From Paragonimus westermani (taxonomy: Eukaryota; Platyhelminthes; Trematoda; Plagiorchiida; Troglotrematidae), in NCBI GenBank assembly GCA_008508345.1, contig QNGE01000434.1:175448-239447 (forward strand): DNA of 64,000 nt, read 5' to 3'. Shown one piece after another: positions 63,608 to 64,000 of this stretch. The position numbers and the translations under genes were made by a program. The notes below the pieces were generated by a model. It saw nothing but the letters and a program-made list of their open reading frames with translations, did not search any database and was not told where the DNA came from. The first letter of the stretch is position 1, and each line of letters begins with the position of its first letter.

Positions 63608-64000
63608 CTGAGGTGAGAAACAATGTGGGGGGGGGGAGTTATGAGAATCCTACAAAATATTTTAAAATCTACTTTTATTCGCACTGTTTCGTGGTGCAGA
63701 CGAATTAGTTCGTAACGGCATGTGGTTGCATTCACTGAATTATGGTCCTCGAGATCAGTTTTCCTTGCTGCCAGCAAGTCAACAACGACTTACGTTCCCA
63801 GTATAAATATCTTTTGTCCGTGTTTGTTTCTTGCCACCCACGATGACAATGCGGAACACTCAGATCAACGACCTGAGTTCTCACAATATCTCATGCTGCC
63901 CAGAATAGCGTCAAATACCGCAGAGAATCAGTTTCGCCTTCTGCTCAGAAACTGTTGGTATATCGACATCCATTAAACCAGGAGACCGTTTTTAATATCA
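63608..64000 (-). other. Presumed intron upstream of the first coding exon
   Basis: Read on the minus strand, this ends in ttctcacctcag at 63608, a good acceptor with a C-rich tract (ten Cs opposite G63627-63636). No coding block is recognisable here. If translation starts at 63601 it is an intron in the 5' UTR. Confidence 0.6.

Overview
This is a eukaryotic window, most likely from a flatworm and probably a digenean trematode. The evidence is AT-leaning DNA, a metazoan protein kinase split by very long introns, and introns filled with decayed Penelope-like, Ty3/gypsy and LINE elements and tRNA-derived SINE-like pieces. The species-level guess is inference.

One host gene accounts for the whole window. 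On the minus strand, six coding exons of a MARK/PAR-1-type serine/threonine kinase run from 63601 down to 1831. They can be joined by eye through consensus AG/GT splice sites into one open frame of 331 codons: an N-terminal extension, then the glycine-rich loop, VAIK lysine, alpha-C glutamate, HRDLK, DFG, the [14 protein letters not shown] activation loop, and the F-helix region up to LPF. The rest of the kinase domain and the C-terminal regions expected of MARK lie beyond base 1. The 5' end may lie beyond 64000, because a good acceptor sits six bases before the first ATG. Coding sequence is only 993 of about 61.8 kb. Introns are about 12.5, 0.5, 28.1, 11.5 and 8.1 kb.

Intron content from low to high coordinates: 2-10 kb, a gypsy integrase relic (minus). 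10-22 kb, two Penelope-like copies (minus), the second nearly intact across RT and GIY-YIG and followed by a possible minimal hammerhead ribozyme. 22-50 kb, two more Penelope-like relics (plus), a tRNA-headed SINE candidate, a gypsy-type LTR element with almost all of its interior deleted, a LINE relic with an unrelated repeat inside it, a perfect 194-bp palindrome, and weaker SINE-like heads. 50.6-63 kb, a plus-strand gypsy pol relic, a second copy of the repeat seen at 40.4 kb, a minus-strand gypsy RT relic and a second copy of the LTR family.

No other host gene could be supported. Most of the remaining intron DNA shows nothing I recognise. All mobile-element reading frames carry stops, frameshifts or truncations.
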